Assembly: GCA_031285115.1 (NCBI GenBank)
Contig: JAITWU010000221.1
Span: 1 to 5,190, forward strand
Length of the DNA: 5,190 nt
DNA from: Azonexus sp.
GTDB taxonomy: Bacteria > Pseudomonadota > Gammaproteobacteria > Burkholderiales > Rhodocyclaceae
Direction: 5' to 3'
Part shown: positions 1 through 5,190 of the stretch, in pieces
Position numbering within the stretch: the stretch's first letter is position 1
How the letters are laid out: each line of letters begins with the position of its first letter
Program-made: the position numbers and the translations under genes
Notes under the pieces: generated by a model
What the model saw: only the letters and a program-made list of their open reading frames with translations
Told to the model about the DNA's origin: nothing
Database searches by the model: none

Positions 1-1412
1 CAGTCGATCTGGTTGCCGCCGGCAAGGCCAAGACGATCAATGGCCACAAGGTATTGCCGATCGAAGTCGCTGTCCGGGAAGGCATCCTCTTCCTGGTCCC
101 CGAGCCGAAGTCGCCGCACGGCGTCGACGTGACCCCGGACGGCAAGCTGATCATCGTCTCGGGCAAGCTCGACACCCATACCTCGGTCTATTCCTTCGAG
201 AAGATCATGGCGGCCGTCAAGGCCGGCAAGTTTGAATCGAAGGATCCGTACGGCATACCGGTCATCGCCATGAAGGACGCGCTGGACAAGCAGGTGCAAC
301 TCGGCCTCGGCCCCCTGCATACCCAGTACGATTCCAAGCCCTGTATCGCCTACACCTCGCTCTACGTCGATTCGCAGGTCGCCAAGTGGAACTACTGCGA
401 AGGCAAGGTGGTGGACAAAATCTCCGTCCATTACAACATCGGCCACCTGATGACGATGGAAGGCGATTCGATGGCCCCGAAAGGCCGCTATCTGGTGGCG
501 CTCAACAAACTCGCCATCGACCGCTTCGTGCCGGTTGGCCCCTTGCATCCGCAGAACCACCAGTTGATCGACATCTCGAATGACAAGATGCAGTTGTTGT
601 ACGACATGCCGCTGCCGCTCGGCGAGCCGCACTACGCCGTCGCCATCGAAGCGTCCAAGTTGAAACCCGGCATCCGCTACAAGGTCGGCACCGATTCGCG
701 CACCGACAAGCCGCATCCGGGCATGGCCAAGGCTGGCGAAGAAACGACGACGCGCAGCGGCAACAAGGTGGTGGTCAAGGGCACCTTGATCCGCTCGCAC
801 ATCACGCCGGAAACCATCGAGGCCGAAGTCGGCGACGAAATCACCATTCACCTGACCAACCTCGAACGCGCCGAGGATGAAACCCACGGCTTCACCGTCT
901 CGACCTACAACGTGCACGCCTCGGCTGAACCGGGCAAGACCGTGACCGTCAAGTTCAAGGCCGACAAGGAAGGCGTCTATCCGTACTACTGCACGGAATT
1001 CTGCTCCGCCCTGCACCTCGAAATGATGGGCTACCTGCTCGTCAAGCCGAAGGGCTGGAAGCCGACCAAGACTGCCGCCGCCGCCAAGGCCGCCTACACC
1101 GAAGCCGATTACAAGGGAACGGTGAAGAAGGTGGCTGACACCCAGGCCGTGATCGACTCCGTGGTCGGTTACATCACCAGCGTCAATTACAAGGACTTCC
1201 CGGATGTCGTGGCGATGGTTGAAGACGCCACCGACCAGTTGGGCAAGATCCCCGAGGCCAAGGCCAAGGCTGACGCCGCCGCCGCCAAGAAGGACTGGGA
1301 CCAGGCCAATCTGTGGTCCGAGCAGATCTGGCAATATCAGGTCAAGGCCGCCGACCTCGGGCTGCGCGCCAAAACCTATCTGGAGCAGAATGGCGCCAAG
1401 AAGGTCAAGTAG
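1..1412 (+). CDS. nosZ: Nitrous oxide reductase NosZ, clade II type, C-terminal part (5' end outside window)
   Basis: This is the periplasmic copper enzyme that reduces N2O to N2. The frame is open from the first base (first full codon at 3), so the gene starts upstream; 469 residues are visible. The propeller part carries four histidines in family contexts that match CuZ ligands: SPHG (His at 117), GPLHTQYD (318), IGHLM (444) and GEPHYA (630). The cupredoxin domain has a complete CuA site: ETHGF (His at 885), then CTEFCSALHLEM with Cys at 990 and 1002, His at 1014 and Met at 1023. CTEFC, instead of the CSWFC of classical NosZ, and the neighbouring nosB favour clade II (Sec-exported). The signal peptide and the remaining CuZ histidines lie outside the window. 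After the CuA domain (GYLLVKPKGW, about 1059) comes an Ala/Lys-rich, predicted helical tail of about 113 residues (1071-1409). It has no CxxCH, unlike the heme c extension of Wolinella NosZ. A terminator follows the stop codon. Confidence 0.96.
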   Translation, partial: VDLVAAGKAKTINGHKVLPIEVAVREGILFLVPEPKSPHGVDVTPDGKLIIVSGKLDTHTSVYSFEKIMAAVKAGKFESKDPYGIPVIAMKDALDKQVQLGLGPLHTQYDSKPCIAYTSLYVDSQVAKWNYCEGKVVDKISVHYNIGHLMTMEGDSMAPKGRYLVALNKLAIDRFVPVGPLHPQNHQLIDISNDKMQLLYDMPLPLGEPHYAVAIEASKLKPGIRYKVGTDSRTDKPHPGMAKAGEETTTRSGNKVVVKGTLIRSHITPETIEAEVGDEITIHLTNLERAEDETHGFTVSTYNVHASAEPGKTVTVKFKADKEGVYPYYCTEFCSALHLEMMGYLLVKPKGWKPTKTAAAAKAAYTEADYKGTVKKVADTQAVIDSVVGYITSVNYKDFPDVVAMVEDATDQLGKIPEAKAKADAAAAKKDWDQANLWSEQIWQYQVKAADLGLRAKTYLEQNGAKKVK

Positions 1413-1435
1413 TTCTGATCTAACTTAAAGCACAC

Positions 1436-1472
1436 AACGAGGGGCAGAGTCATTCTGCCCCTCGTTTTATTT
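1436..1472 (+). terminator. Intrinsic (Rho-independent) terminator after nosZ
   Basis: A perfect 13-bp stem (1436-1448 paired with 1454-1466) closes a 5-base loop (GTCAT). Its core is GAGGGGCAGA/TCTGCCCCTC, and it is followed by TTTTATTT. It starts 23 bases after the nosZ stop and ends just before the ribosome binding site of the next cytochrome gene. It should end or attenuate transcripts from nosZ, so downstream genes would be expressed by read-through or from a promoter I cannot identify. The stem/loop/T-tract layout is direct observation; the efficiency is unknown. Confidence 0.88.
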
Positions 1473-1487
1473 GACAAAGGAATAACC

Positions 1488-1808
1488 ATGAAATTTTTGA
1501 TGACTTTGACTGCCGCCGCCCTGGCCGCCGTTTTCTCCGCTTCGCCCGCCTTCGCCGCGCTGGACGGGGCCAAGCTCTACGCCGAAAAAACCTGCGTCGC
1601 CTGCCACGGCCCGAAAGGCGACAAGCCGTTGCTGCCGAATTATCCTAAAATCGCCGGGCAAAATGCCGCCTACATGGTCGAGCAGATGAAGGACATCAAG
1701 AGCGGCGCGCGCAACAACGGCCAGACTGCCGCCATGAAAGGCGTCATGGGCCTGGTCAATGACGAGGAAATCAAGGCGCTGGCGGATTATATTGCGAAGC
1801 TGAAATAA
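1488..1808 (+). CDS. Small periplasmic monoheme cytochrome c (class I, c553/c4-like)
   Basis: A 106-residue exported electron carrier. Residues 1-23 form a clear Sec signal peptide (MKFLM, hydrophobic core, cleavage likely after AFA). One heme c site is present, CVACH at residues 36-40 (first Cys at 1593). The probable sixth ligand is Met83, with Met87 as the alternative, in the segment before the C-terminal helix (NDEEIKALADYIAKL). This order and the mature size of about 83 residues fit class I cytochromes. The start is supported by AAGGA at 1477-1481, 6 bases before ATG. The gene lies between the nosZ terminator and a diheme cytochrome whose two domains share its IAGQ...QM.DI..G.R.N pattern. 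From this position I infer that it supplies electrons to NosZ, in the role of the separate NosC cytochromes or the fused heme domain of other clade II systems. A general c553 of other respiratory chains is the alternative. Confidence 0.9.
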   Translation: MKFLMTLTAAALAAVFSASPAFAALDGAKLYAEKTCVACHGPKGDKPLLPNYPKIAGQNAAYMVEQMKDIKSGARNNGQTAAMKGVMGLVNDEEIKALADYIAKLK

Positions 1809-1820
1809 GCTGAAAAGCTT
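1807..1820 (+). other. Small GAAA-loop hairpin at the end of the monoheme cytochrome gene
   Basis: AAGCT-GAAA-AGCTT forms a 5-bp stem with a GNRA-type tetraloop, overlapping the stop codon of the upstream gene. No T-tract follows, so it is not an intrinsic terminator. It could act as an mRNA 3' structure or be chance. Confidence 0.35.
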
Positions 1821-1834
1821 CTGCCAGGGGCCTT

Positions 1835-1868
1835 ATGACCCATATCAAGGAGCGCTGATATGGGTCAT
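1835..1868 (+). repeat. Perfect 13-bp inverted repeat upstream of the diheme cytochrome, with a Shine-Dalgarno sequence in its loop
   Basis: ATGACCCATATCA (1835-1847) is the exact reverse complement of TGATATGGGTCAT (1856-1868), around the 8-base loop AGGAGCGC. No T-tract follows, so it is not a standard terminator. As RNA, the AGGAG of the loop would form a good ribosome binding site (AAGGAG at 1847-1852) for an ATG at 1860, which lies in the right arm and is in frame with the diheme cytochrome. As DNA, the palindrome could be an operator. It does not match the FNR consensus (TTGAT-N4-ATCAA); its half sites face the other way. The pairing is observed; the function is inference. Confidence 0.7.
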
Positions 1869-1916
1869 CCGACAATGCAGATCGCGTTCCACACCACTCC
1901 GAAAAGGACAACTCTC

Positions 1917-2639
1917 ATGAAAGCATCATTTCTGTTGATCGGCCTCCTCAGCGCGGGCGTCGCTTTCGCCCAGACAGCGCCAAAAAAAGAAGGCATCGAA
2001 GGCAAGGGCTACCAGTGGAACGCCCAGGAAGGCGAAAAAGTCGAGGCCCTCCACCTCAAGGGCGACAAAAGACGCGGCGAAGAAGCCTATGAAGTCTGCG
2101 GCGCCTGCCACCTGCCCTCCGGCGCTGGCCGCCCTGACGGCACCTTTCCGCAACTGGCCGGGCAGCACACGACGGTGCTGATCAAACAGATGGCCGACAT
2201 CCGCGCCGGGCTGCGCGACAACCCGACCATGTACCCCTTCGCCGCGACGCTCACCGACCCACAGGAACTGGCCGATGTCTCGGCCTACATCGAAGGTCTG
2301 TGCATCCCGACCGACCACGGCAAATACGAAGGCGCTGATGCCGCCATCCAGATCAGCAAGGGTAAGGATCTGTACGAGAAGCAGTGTCTCGAATGCCACG
2401 GCAAGAACGGCGAGGGCGACAAGGCCAAGTTCTACCCGGTGATCGCCGGTCAGCACTACAAATACCTGCTGCGCCAGATGACCGACATCCGCGATGGCCG
2501 CCGCCGCAACGCCAACCCGGACATGGTCAAGGTCATCAAGCCCTACACCAATGACCAGTTGGTCGCCATTTCCGCCTACCAGTCCAGCCTTTCCATGCCC
2601 GGCTCGATGTGCAAGCCGAAGGCCGGGAAGAAGAAGTAA
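1917..2639 (+). CDS. Periplasmic diheme cytochrome c (c4-like)
   Basis: A 240-residue exported cytochrome with two class I heme domains. The Sec signal peptide spans residues 1-18 (MKASFLLIGLLSAGVAFA, cleavage before QTAPKK). Domain 1 has CGACH at 61-65 and probable axial Met105 (DNPTMYP). Domain 2 has CLECH at 157-161 and probable axial Met203 (NPDMVKV). Both domains repeat the pattern AGQ-x5-L-x2-QM-x-DI-R-x-G-x-R, which suggests internal duplication. Each also ends with an extra Cys after its last helix (C129 and C232). The protein finishes with a basic tail. I chose the ATG at 1917 because it opens directly onto the signal peptide and has AAGGA at 1904-1908. An in-frame ATG at 1860 with AAGGAG 7 bases upstream would add 19 residues and cannot be excluded. 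The role as electron carrier between the quinol/bc1 side and NosZ is inferred from its position between nosZ and nosB. Confidence 0.9.
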   Translation: MKASFLLIGLLSAGVAFAQTAPKKEGIEGKGYQWNAQEGEKVEALHLKGDKRRGEEAYEVCGACHLPSGAGRPDGTFPQLAGQHTTVLIKQMADIRAGLRDNPTMYPFAATLTDPQELADVSAYIEGLCIPTDHGKYEGADAAIQISKGKDLYEKQCLECHGKNGEGDKAKFYPVIAGQHYKYLLRQMTDIRDGRRRNANPDMVKVIKPYTNDQLVAISAYQSSLSMPGSMCKPKAGKKK

Positions 2640-2673
2640 GTCGTTTTTTTCTGGATGAAACCCAAGCCTCGCG

Positions 2674-2731
2674 GCCCCTCGGCGTGATCGTCCTTCTGCC
2701 CCTCAAGGGAGAGGGAAAGCGGGCGAGGGGC
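2674..2731 (+). repeat. GC-rich nested palindrome (REP-like) between cytochrome and nosB
   Basis: An outer inverted repeat pairs GCCCCTCG (2674-2681) with CGAGGGGC (2724-2731). It encloses CCCTC (2700-2704) / GAGGG (2711-2715) within CCCCTCAAGGGAGAGGG. The inner part resembles the clearer copies at 2754-2778 and 5170-5190. It lies in the 156-base gene-free stretch 2640-2795, where I see no convincing promoter. Such short palindromes are common between genes of high-GC proteobacteria, and as RNA they can affect stability or expression of flanking genes. Confidence 0.5.
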
Positions 2732-2753
2732 GCGGCGTCTGGCAATGCTGCTA

Positions 2754-2778
2754 CCCCTCTCCTTCAAGGGGAGAGGGG
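2754..2778 (+). repeat. REP-like palindrome upstream of nosB
   Basis: CCCCTCTCC (2754-2762) pairs perfectly with GGAGAGGGG (2770-2778) around the loop TTCAAGG. CTTTTG follows the right arm, giving a weak terminator-like appearance, but the T-run is only four bases. It belongs to the same sequence family as the element at the right end of the window. Its right arm overlaps the left arm of another hairpin next to the nosB start. Confidence 0.7.
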
Positions 2779-2795
2779 CTTTTGAGAACAGCCCC
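2775..2795 (+). promoter_or_regulatory. Possible translation-control hairpin abutting the nosB start codon
   Basis: GGGGCT (2775-2780) can pair with AGCCCC (2790-2795), immediately before the nosB ATG at 2796. The only Shine-Dalgarno-like bases (GAGA, 2784-2787) lie in the loop. The left arm is shared with the REP-like stem at 2754-2778, so both cannot form together. The pairing is directly visible; a regulatory role is inference. Confidence 0.35.
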
Positions 2796-3770
2796 ATGAA
2801 CAAGCAAAACAATATCGTCGCCGGTCTCACCCTGATTTCGCTGATCTGTCTGGTCGCCGCTTATTTCGCGCCAATCTGGTGGGTTTCGCTGACTGCGCCG
2901 AACTACCCCAAGGACGCCTTTCCTGACGGCATCCGCATCCACTTTCATTTCGACGGCGTCTACAACGGCTGCAAAATCGCTGGCGCCGGTTCGCGCATGG
3001 CCAGCGAAGTGCTCCAGAAAGACCTGGGCGGCGACAACGAACGCTACAACCCGATTCTCGACGCCAACAAGAACCTCGACAAAGGGGCCGAAGGTCTCGA
3101 TTGCGTCCATGAAATGAACACCATCAACCACTACGTCGGCATGTTCCCGATCGACACCGGCGCGCCGGTTGAAAAACCGCTGTCAAAATTCTTTTTCGGC
3201 TTTTTTGCCGTGATGCTGCTGGCTTTCGCCGTGCCGCGCCAAAAGCCGCGTCTCGTCGCGCTCGCCATCGGCTTTGCCGCCGTCGCCGCCTGGATGCTCA
3301 TCGACCAGTTCGTCATGGGGCGGCTCGCCAGCCACATTACGGCCTACACCACCGAGGCCGCCAGTTTCTTCAACGAGCCGGAACGCATCAAAGCCTGGGG
3401 CGACAATGTCGATCTCATTTCGCGCATCGTCATTTTCGGCCTCATCGGCTTGATGTTCGTCGTCATCGCCGGGGTCGCCAAAATCCGCCGCTTCCAGTTG
3501 CTGCTGGCCCTCGTGCCCGCCCTGCTGCCGGTGTTTTTCGTCATCACCTACGCTGGCTGGCTGTGGTTCTTCGGCCACAACCTGCACCCGTGGGGCGCTT
3601 TCACCGTCAAACCCTTTATGCCGACGGTATTTGGCGAAGGCAAGGTGGCGCAGTTTTCGACCTATTCCTACCCATACTGGGGCTATGGCCTCCTGCTGGT
3701 GATTTTCGTCTGCCTCATGCTGGCCCTCCTCATCCGCCGCAAGCAACTGCGCGAAGGCGGGGCCGAGTAA
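2796..3770 (+). CDS. nosB: Polytopic membrane protein NosB of clade II nos clusters
   Basis: A 324-residue inner-membrane protein. TM1 covers about residues 7-31. A soluble, probably periplasmic domain follows (about 35-125), and then five further hydrophobic segments at about 132-147, 152-172, 207-228, 235-259 and 296-313, before a basic RRKQLR end. The soluble domain carries HFHFDGVYNGC (His49, His51, Cys59) and LDCVHEMNTINHYVGM (Cys103, His105, His112), recurring features I associate with NosB-like proteins. NosB is characteristic of clade II clusters, where genetic work in Wolinella succinogenes links it to N2O respiration; its molecular role is unclear. I used the ATG at 2796 because it opens onto TM1. 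An in-frame ATG at 2745 would translate the palindromic repeat and is unlikely. The ribosome binding site is weak (GAGA, 8 bases upstream). nosD follows after 5 bases, which suggests a shared transcript. The identification rests on context, topology and motif memory. Confidence 0.75.
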   Translation: MNKQNNIVAGLTLISLICLVAAYFAPIWWVSLTAPNYPKDAFPDGIRIHFHFDGVYNGCKIAGAGSRMASEVLQKDLGGDNERYNPILDANKNLDKGAEGLDCVHEMNTINHYVGMFPIDTGAPVEKPLSKFFFGFFAVMLLAFAVPRQKPRLVALAIGFAAVAAWMLIDQFVMGRLASHITAYTTEAASFFNEPERIKAWGDNVDLISRIVIFGLIGLMFVVIAGVAKIRRFQLLLALVPALLPVFFVITYAGWLWFFGHNLHPWGAFTVKPFMPTVFGEGKVAQFSTYSYPYWGYGLLLVIFVCLMLALLIRRKQLREGGAE

Positions 3771-3775
3771 ACCAG

Positions 3776-5128
3776 ATGCGCTCGCGCCGCCCTCTGGCTG
3801 TGATTGCGGCGGTGATCGTCAGCGCCGCCGGTCTTGGCGCGGCGAGCCTCGCGGGATCGCAATCGACGGACGGCATGGGTAAGCCCAATCGGGCGGGCAA
3901 CTGGGGTTCGTCGGCGGAAAAGGCGATGCGCCCGGTCGCCCCCAACCGTGTTGACATCCCCTGGTTCCAGTTGCTCGTCGATCAAGCGCCGCCGGGTTCG
4001 ACGCTCAAGCCGCCGCCCGGCCTCTACGCCGGGCCGGTGCTGGTCGACAAGCCGCTCATCATCGACGGCGGCGGTCAGGTGACCATCGACGGCGGCGGCC
4101 AGGGCACGGTTTTCGTCGTTGATGCCGAAGGCGCGACCATCCGCGGCCTGACCCTGCAAGGCTCCGGCGATTCGCACGACAACGACGACACCTGTTTGAA
4201 CGTGCGCGGCAAGCATCATCTGATCGAAGAAAACCGCCTCACCGATTGCCTGTTCGGCATCGACCTCAAACAGGCCGACTACAACACCGTGCGCGCCAAC
4301 CACATCACCTCCAAGCCCCTCGATCTCGGCCTGCGCGGCGATGGCCTGCGGCTGTGGTACAGCCATCACAACCTCATCGAAAACAACGAAATCGTCGATT
4401 CGCGCGACATGGTCGCCTGGTATTCCGACCACAACATCTGGCGCGGCAATGTCGGCAAGCGCAGCCGTTATTCCATCCATTTCATGTTCGCCAAGGACAG
4501 CCTCGTCGAAAACAACCAGTTTTATGACAATTCGGTTGGCGTCTACCTCATGTACACCGAGCACATCGACCTTCGCAACAACCTCATTTCGCACGCCACG
4601 GGCGCGGCGGGCATGGCCATCGGCTTCAAGGAATCGAGCGATTCCGAAATCAGCGGCAACGAAATTATCTATTGCGCGGTCGGCGTCGGCTCCGACATTT
4701 CGCCTTTCGAGCCGGGCACGACGCTGCGTTTTAGCGGCAACCGCTTTGCCTACAACGGCATCGCCGTCCGCTTCACCAGTGAAATGGGCGGCAATATCCT
4801 GACCGGCAACAGTTTCGAGGGCAATCTCACCGACGTCATCCAGATGGGCCGCGATGTCGCCGGTAAAAACGAATGGCGTCACAACTATTTTTCCGAATAC
4901 CAGGGCTTTGACCGCGACAACGACGGCATCGGCGACACGCCCTACGAGCAATACGCCTACGCCGACCAGATCTGGATCGAAACCCCGGCGGCGCAGTTTT
5001 TCAAAACCTCGCCGGTGCTCGAACTGCTCGATTTTCTCGAACGCCTCGCCCCCTTCTCTTCCCCCGAACTCCAGTTCAAAGACCCCGAACCGCGCTTCAA
5101 CAAACCAGAAAAGGCGGCGCGGACATGA
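3776..5128 (+). CDS. nosD: NosD, periplasmic beta-helix copper-site maturation protein
   Basis: A 450-residue exported protein of the NosD family, required with the NosFY ABC transporter for maturation of the NosZ CuZ centre. An N-terminal signal covers about residues 1-27 (MRSRRPLAVIAAVIV, Ala-rich end). SRRPLA loosely resembles a Tat motif, but Sec export is as likely. From about residue 83 to 375 runs a right-handed beta-helix (CASH/NosD type) with repeated short turns such as LIEENRL, TVRANHI, LIENNEI, LVENNQF, LRNNLIS and ISGNEI. Family blocks include GDGLRLWYSHHN, SRYSIHFMFAK, GVYLMYTEHI and GMAIGFKESSDSE. Near the C-terminus is GFDRDNDGIGDTPY (377-390), typical of the family and reminiscent of a calcium-binding loop. 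The end is Pro/Lys-rich. The ATG at 3776 is preferred over longer in-frame starts because those would overlap nosB by up to about 200 bases and lack a signal sequence. The ribosome binding site is weak and overlaps the nosB stop, so translational coupling is likely. Confidence 0.95.
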   Translation: MRSRRPLAVIAAVIVSAAGLGAASLAGSQSTDGMGKPNRAGNWGSSAEKAMRPVAPNRVDIPWFQLLVDQAPPGSTLKPPPGLYAGPVLVDKPLIIDGGGQVTIDGGGQGTVFVVDAEGATIRGLTLQGSGDSHDNDDTCLNVRGKHHLIEENRLTDCLFGIDLKQADYNTVRANHITSKPLDLGLRGDGLRLWYSHHNLIENNEIVDSRDMVAWYSDHNIWRGNVGKRSRYSIHFMFAKDSLVENNQFYDNSVGVYLMYTEHIDLRNNLISHATGAAGMAIGFKESSDSEISGNEIIYCAVGVGSDISPFEPGTTLRFSGNRFAYNGIAVRFTSEMGGNILTGNSFEGNLTDVIQMGRDVAGKNEWRHNYFSEYQGFDRDNDGIGDTPYEQYAYADQIWIETPAAQFFKTSPVLELLDFLERLAPFSSPELQFKDPEPRFNKPEKAART

Positions 5129-5190
5129 GCCTGTTGCGAACACCCACCCTGACAGCAACCAACCCCCCCCCTCTCCCCTCGCGGGAGAGG
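5125..5190 (+). CDS. Possible start of a further gene (22 codons, runs off window); doubtful
   Basis: An ATG at 5125 overlaps the nosD stop as ATGA, the classic layout of translational coupling, and the frame stays open to the window edge (MSLLRTPTLTATNPPP...). However, the frame runs straight into a C9 tract and a REP-like palindrome, giving a low-complexity Pro/Arg peptide with no recognisable family. In clade II clusters a ferredoxin-type nosG often follows nosD, but this peptide shows nothing of it. It may be a chance ORF ahead of the true next gene. Confidence 0.2.
   Translation, partial: MSLLRTPTLTATNPPPLPSRER
5163..5190 (+). repeat. C9 tract joined to a REP-like palindrome (truncated by window end)
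   Basis: Nine cytosines (5163-5171) lead into CCTCTCCC (5170-5177), which pairs with GGGAGAGG (5183-5190) around the loop CTCGC. The right arm reaches the last base, so the element probably continues. It is the same type as the palindrome at 2754-2778, which supports a dispersed intergenic repeat family in this genome. Confidence 0.65.

Noticed and set aside
54..56. TTG as the start of the NosZ frame
   Set aside because: The frame is open to the left edge and the codons before it read as NosZ-like protein (VDLVAAGKAKTINGHKV); the start lies upstream of the window.
1471..1476. TTGACA resembling a -35 promoter box before the monoheme cytochrome
   Set aside because: A matching -10 would fall inside the coding sequence, and nothing like TATAAT is found there; the bases are part of the terminator tail and ribosome binding region.
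1413..1487. FNR/NnrR-type box controlling the cytochromes
   Set aside because: No TTGAT-N4-ATCAA-like sequence is present in the intergenic stretches; control sites for the cluster are probably upstream of nosZ.
1860..1916. N-terminal extension of the diheme cytochrome from the ATG at 1860
   Set aside because: Not used as the main start because residues encoded at 1917 onwards begin a compact signal peptide with its own ribosome binding site; kept as an alternative because of the good AAGGAG.
1926..2456. 176-codon open frame on the - strand opposite the diheme cytochrome
   Set aside because: A shadow of the cytochrome gene; Val/Ala/Asp-rich with no family features.
2644..2650. T7 run after the diheme cytochrome as an intrinsic terminator
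   Set aside because: No stable stem lies immediately before it; only a 3-bp GCC/GGC pairing is found, and too far away.
2745..2795. Upstream ATG of the nosB frame
   Set aside because: The added residues are translation of the palindromic repeat; the ATG at 2796 starts just before the first membrane segment.
3563..3775. Long upstream extension of the nosD frame
   Set aside because: It overlaps nosB in another frame, gives a Pro/Arg-rich peptide of unrelated character, and would bury the signal peptide.
3683..5158. 491-codon open frame on the - strand opposite nosD
   Set aside because: It mirrors the high-GC codon pattern of nosD, has no recognisable domain, and nosD is certain from its family motifs.

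Overview
The window is a fragment of a nitrous oxide (N2O) respiration gene cluster, read entirely on the + strand. The order is nosZ (3' part), a monoheme cytochrome c, a diheme cytochrome c, nosB, nosD, and possibly the first codons of a further gene at the right edge. A high-GC proteobacterium is likely. A betaproteobacterium of the Dechloromonas/Azospira (Rhodocyclaceae) kind is my best guess, from codon use, the c4/c553-like cytochromes and the CCCTCTCC...GGAGAGGG intergenic palindromes. This placement is inference; no marker gene is present.

Region by region: positions 1-1412 encode the C-terminal 469 residues of nitrous oxide reductase. They carry four CuZ-type histidines of the propeller, a complete CuA cupredoxin site of the CTEFC type, and then a helical Ala/Lys-rich tail of about 113 residues without heme. 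A strong intrinsic terminator (1436-1472) follows. Two exported cytochromes c come next (1488-1808 and 1917-2639), separated by about 110 bases that hold two hairpins. A gene-free stretch (2640-2795) contains GC-rich palindromic repeats that run up to the start of nosB (2796-3770), a polytopic membrane protein. nosD (3776-5128) follows after 5 bases. The last 62 bases contain a C9 tract and another copy of the palindromic repeat.

How the parts fit together: NosZ reduces N2O to N2 in the periplasm. The two cytochromes are well placed to carry electrons from the quinol/bc1 side to CuA. NosB is a membrane component typical of clade II (Sec-dependent, 'atypical') nos clusters, and NosD is the periplasmic beta-helix protein needed for copper-site maturation. 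The CTEFC-type CuA motif, the presence of nosB, and cytochrome genes inside the cluster all point to clade II. The core genes belong to a known system. The less ordinary parts are the heme-free NosZ tail, the paired cytochromes built from a shared module, and several RNA/DNA hairpins at gene boundaries.
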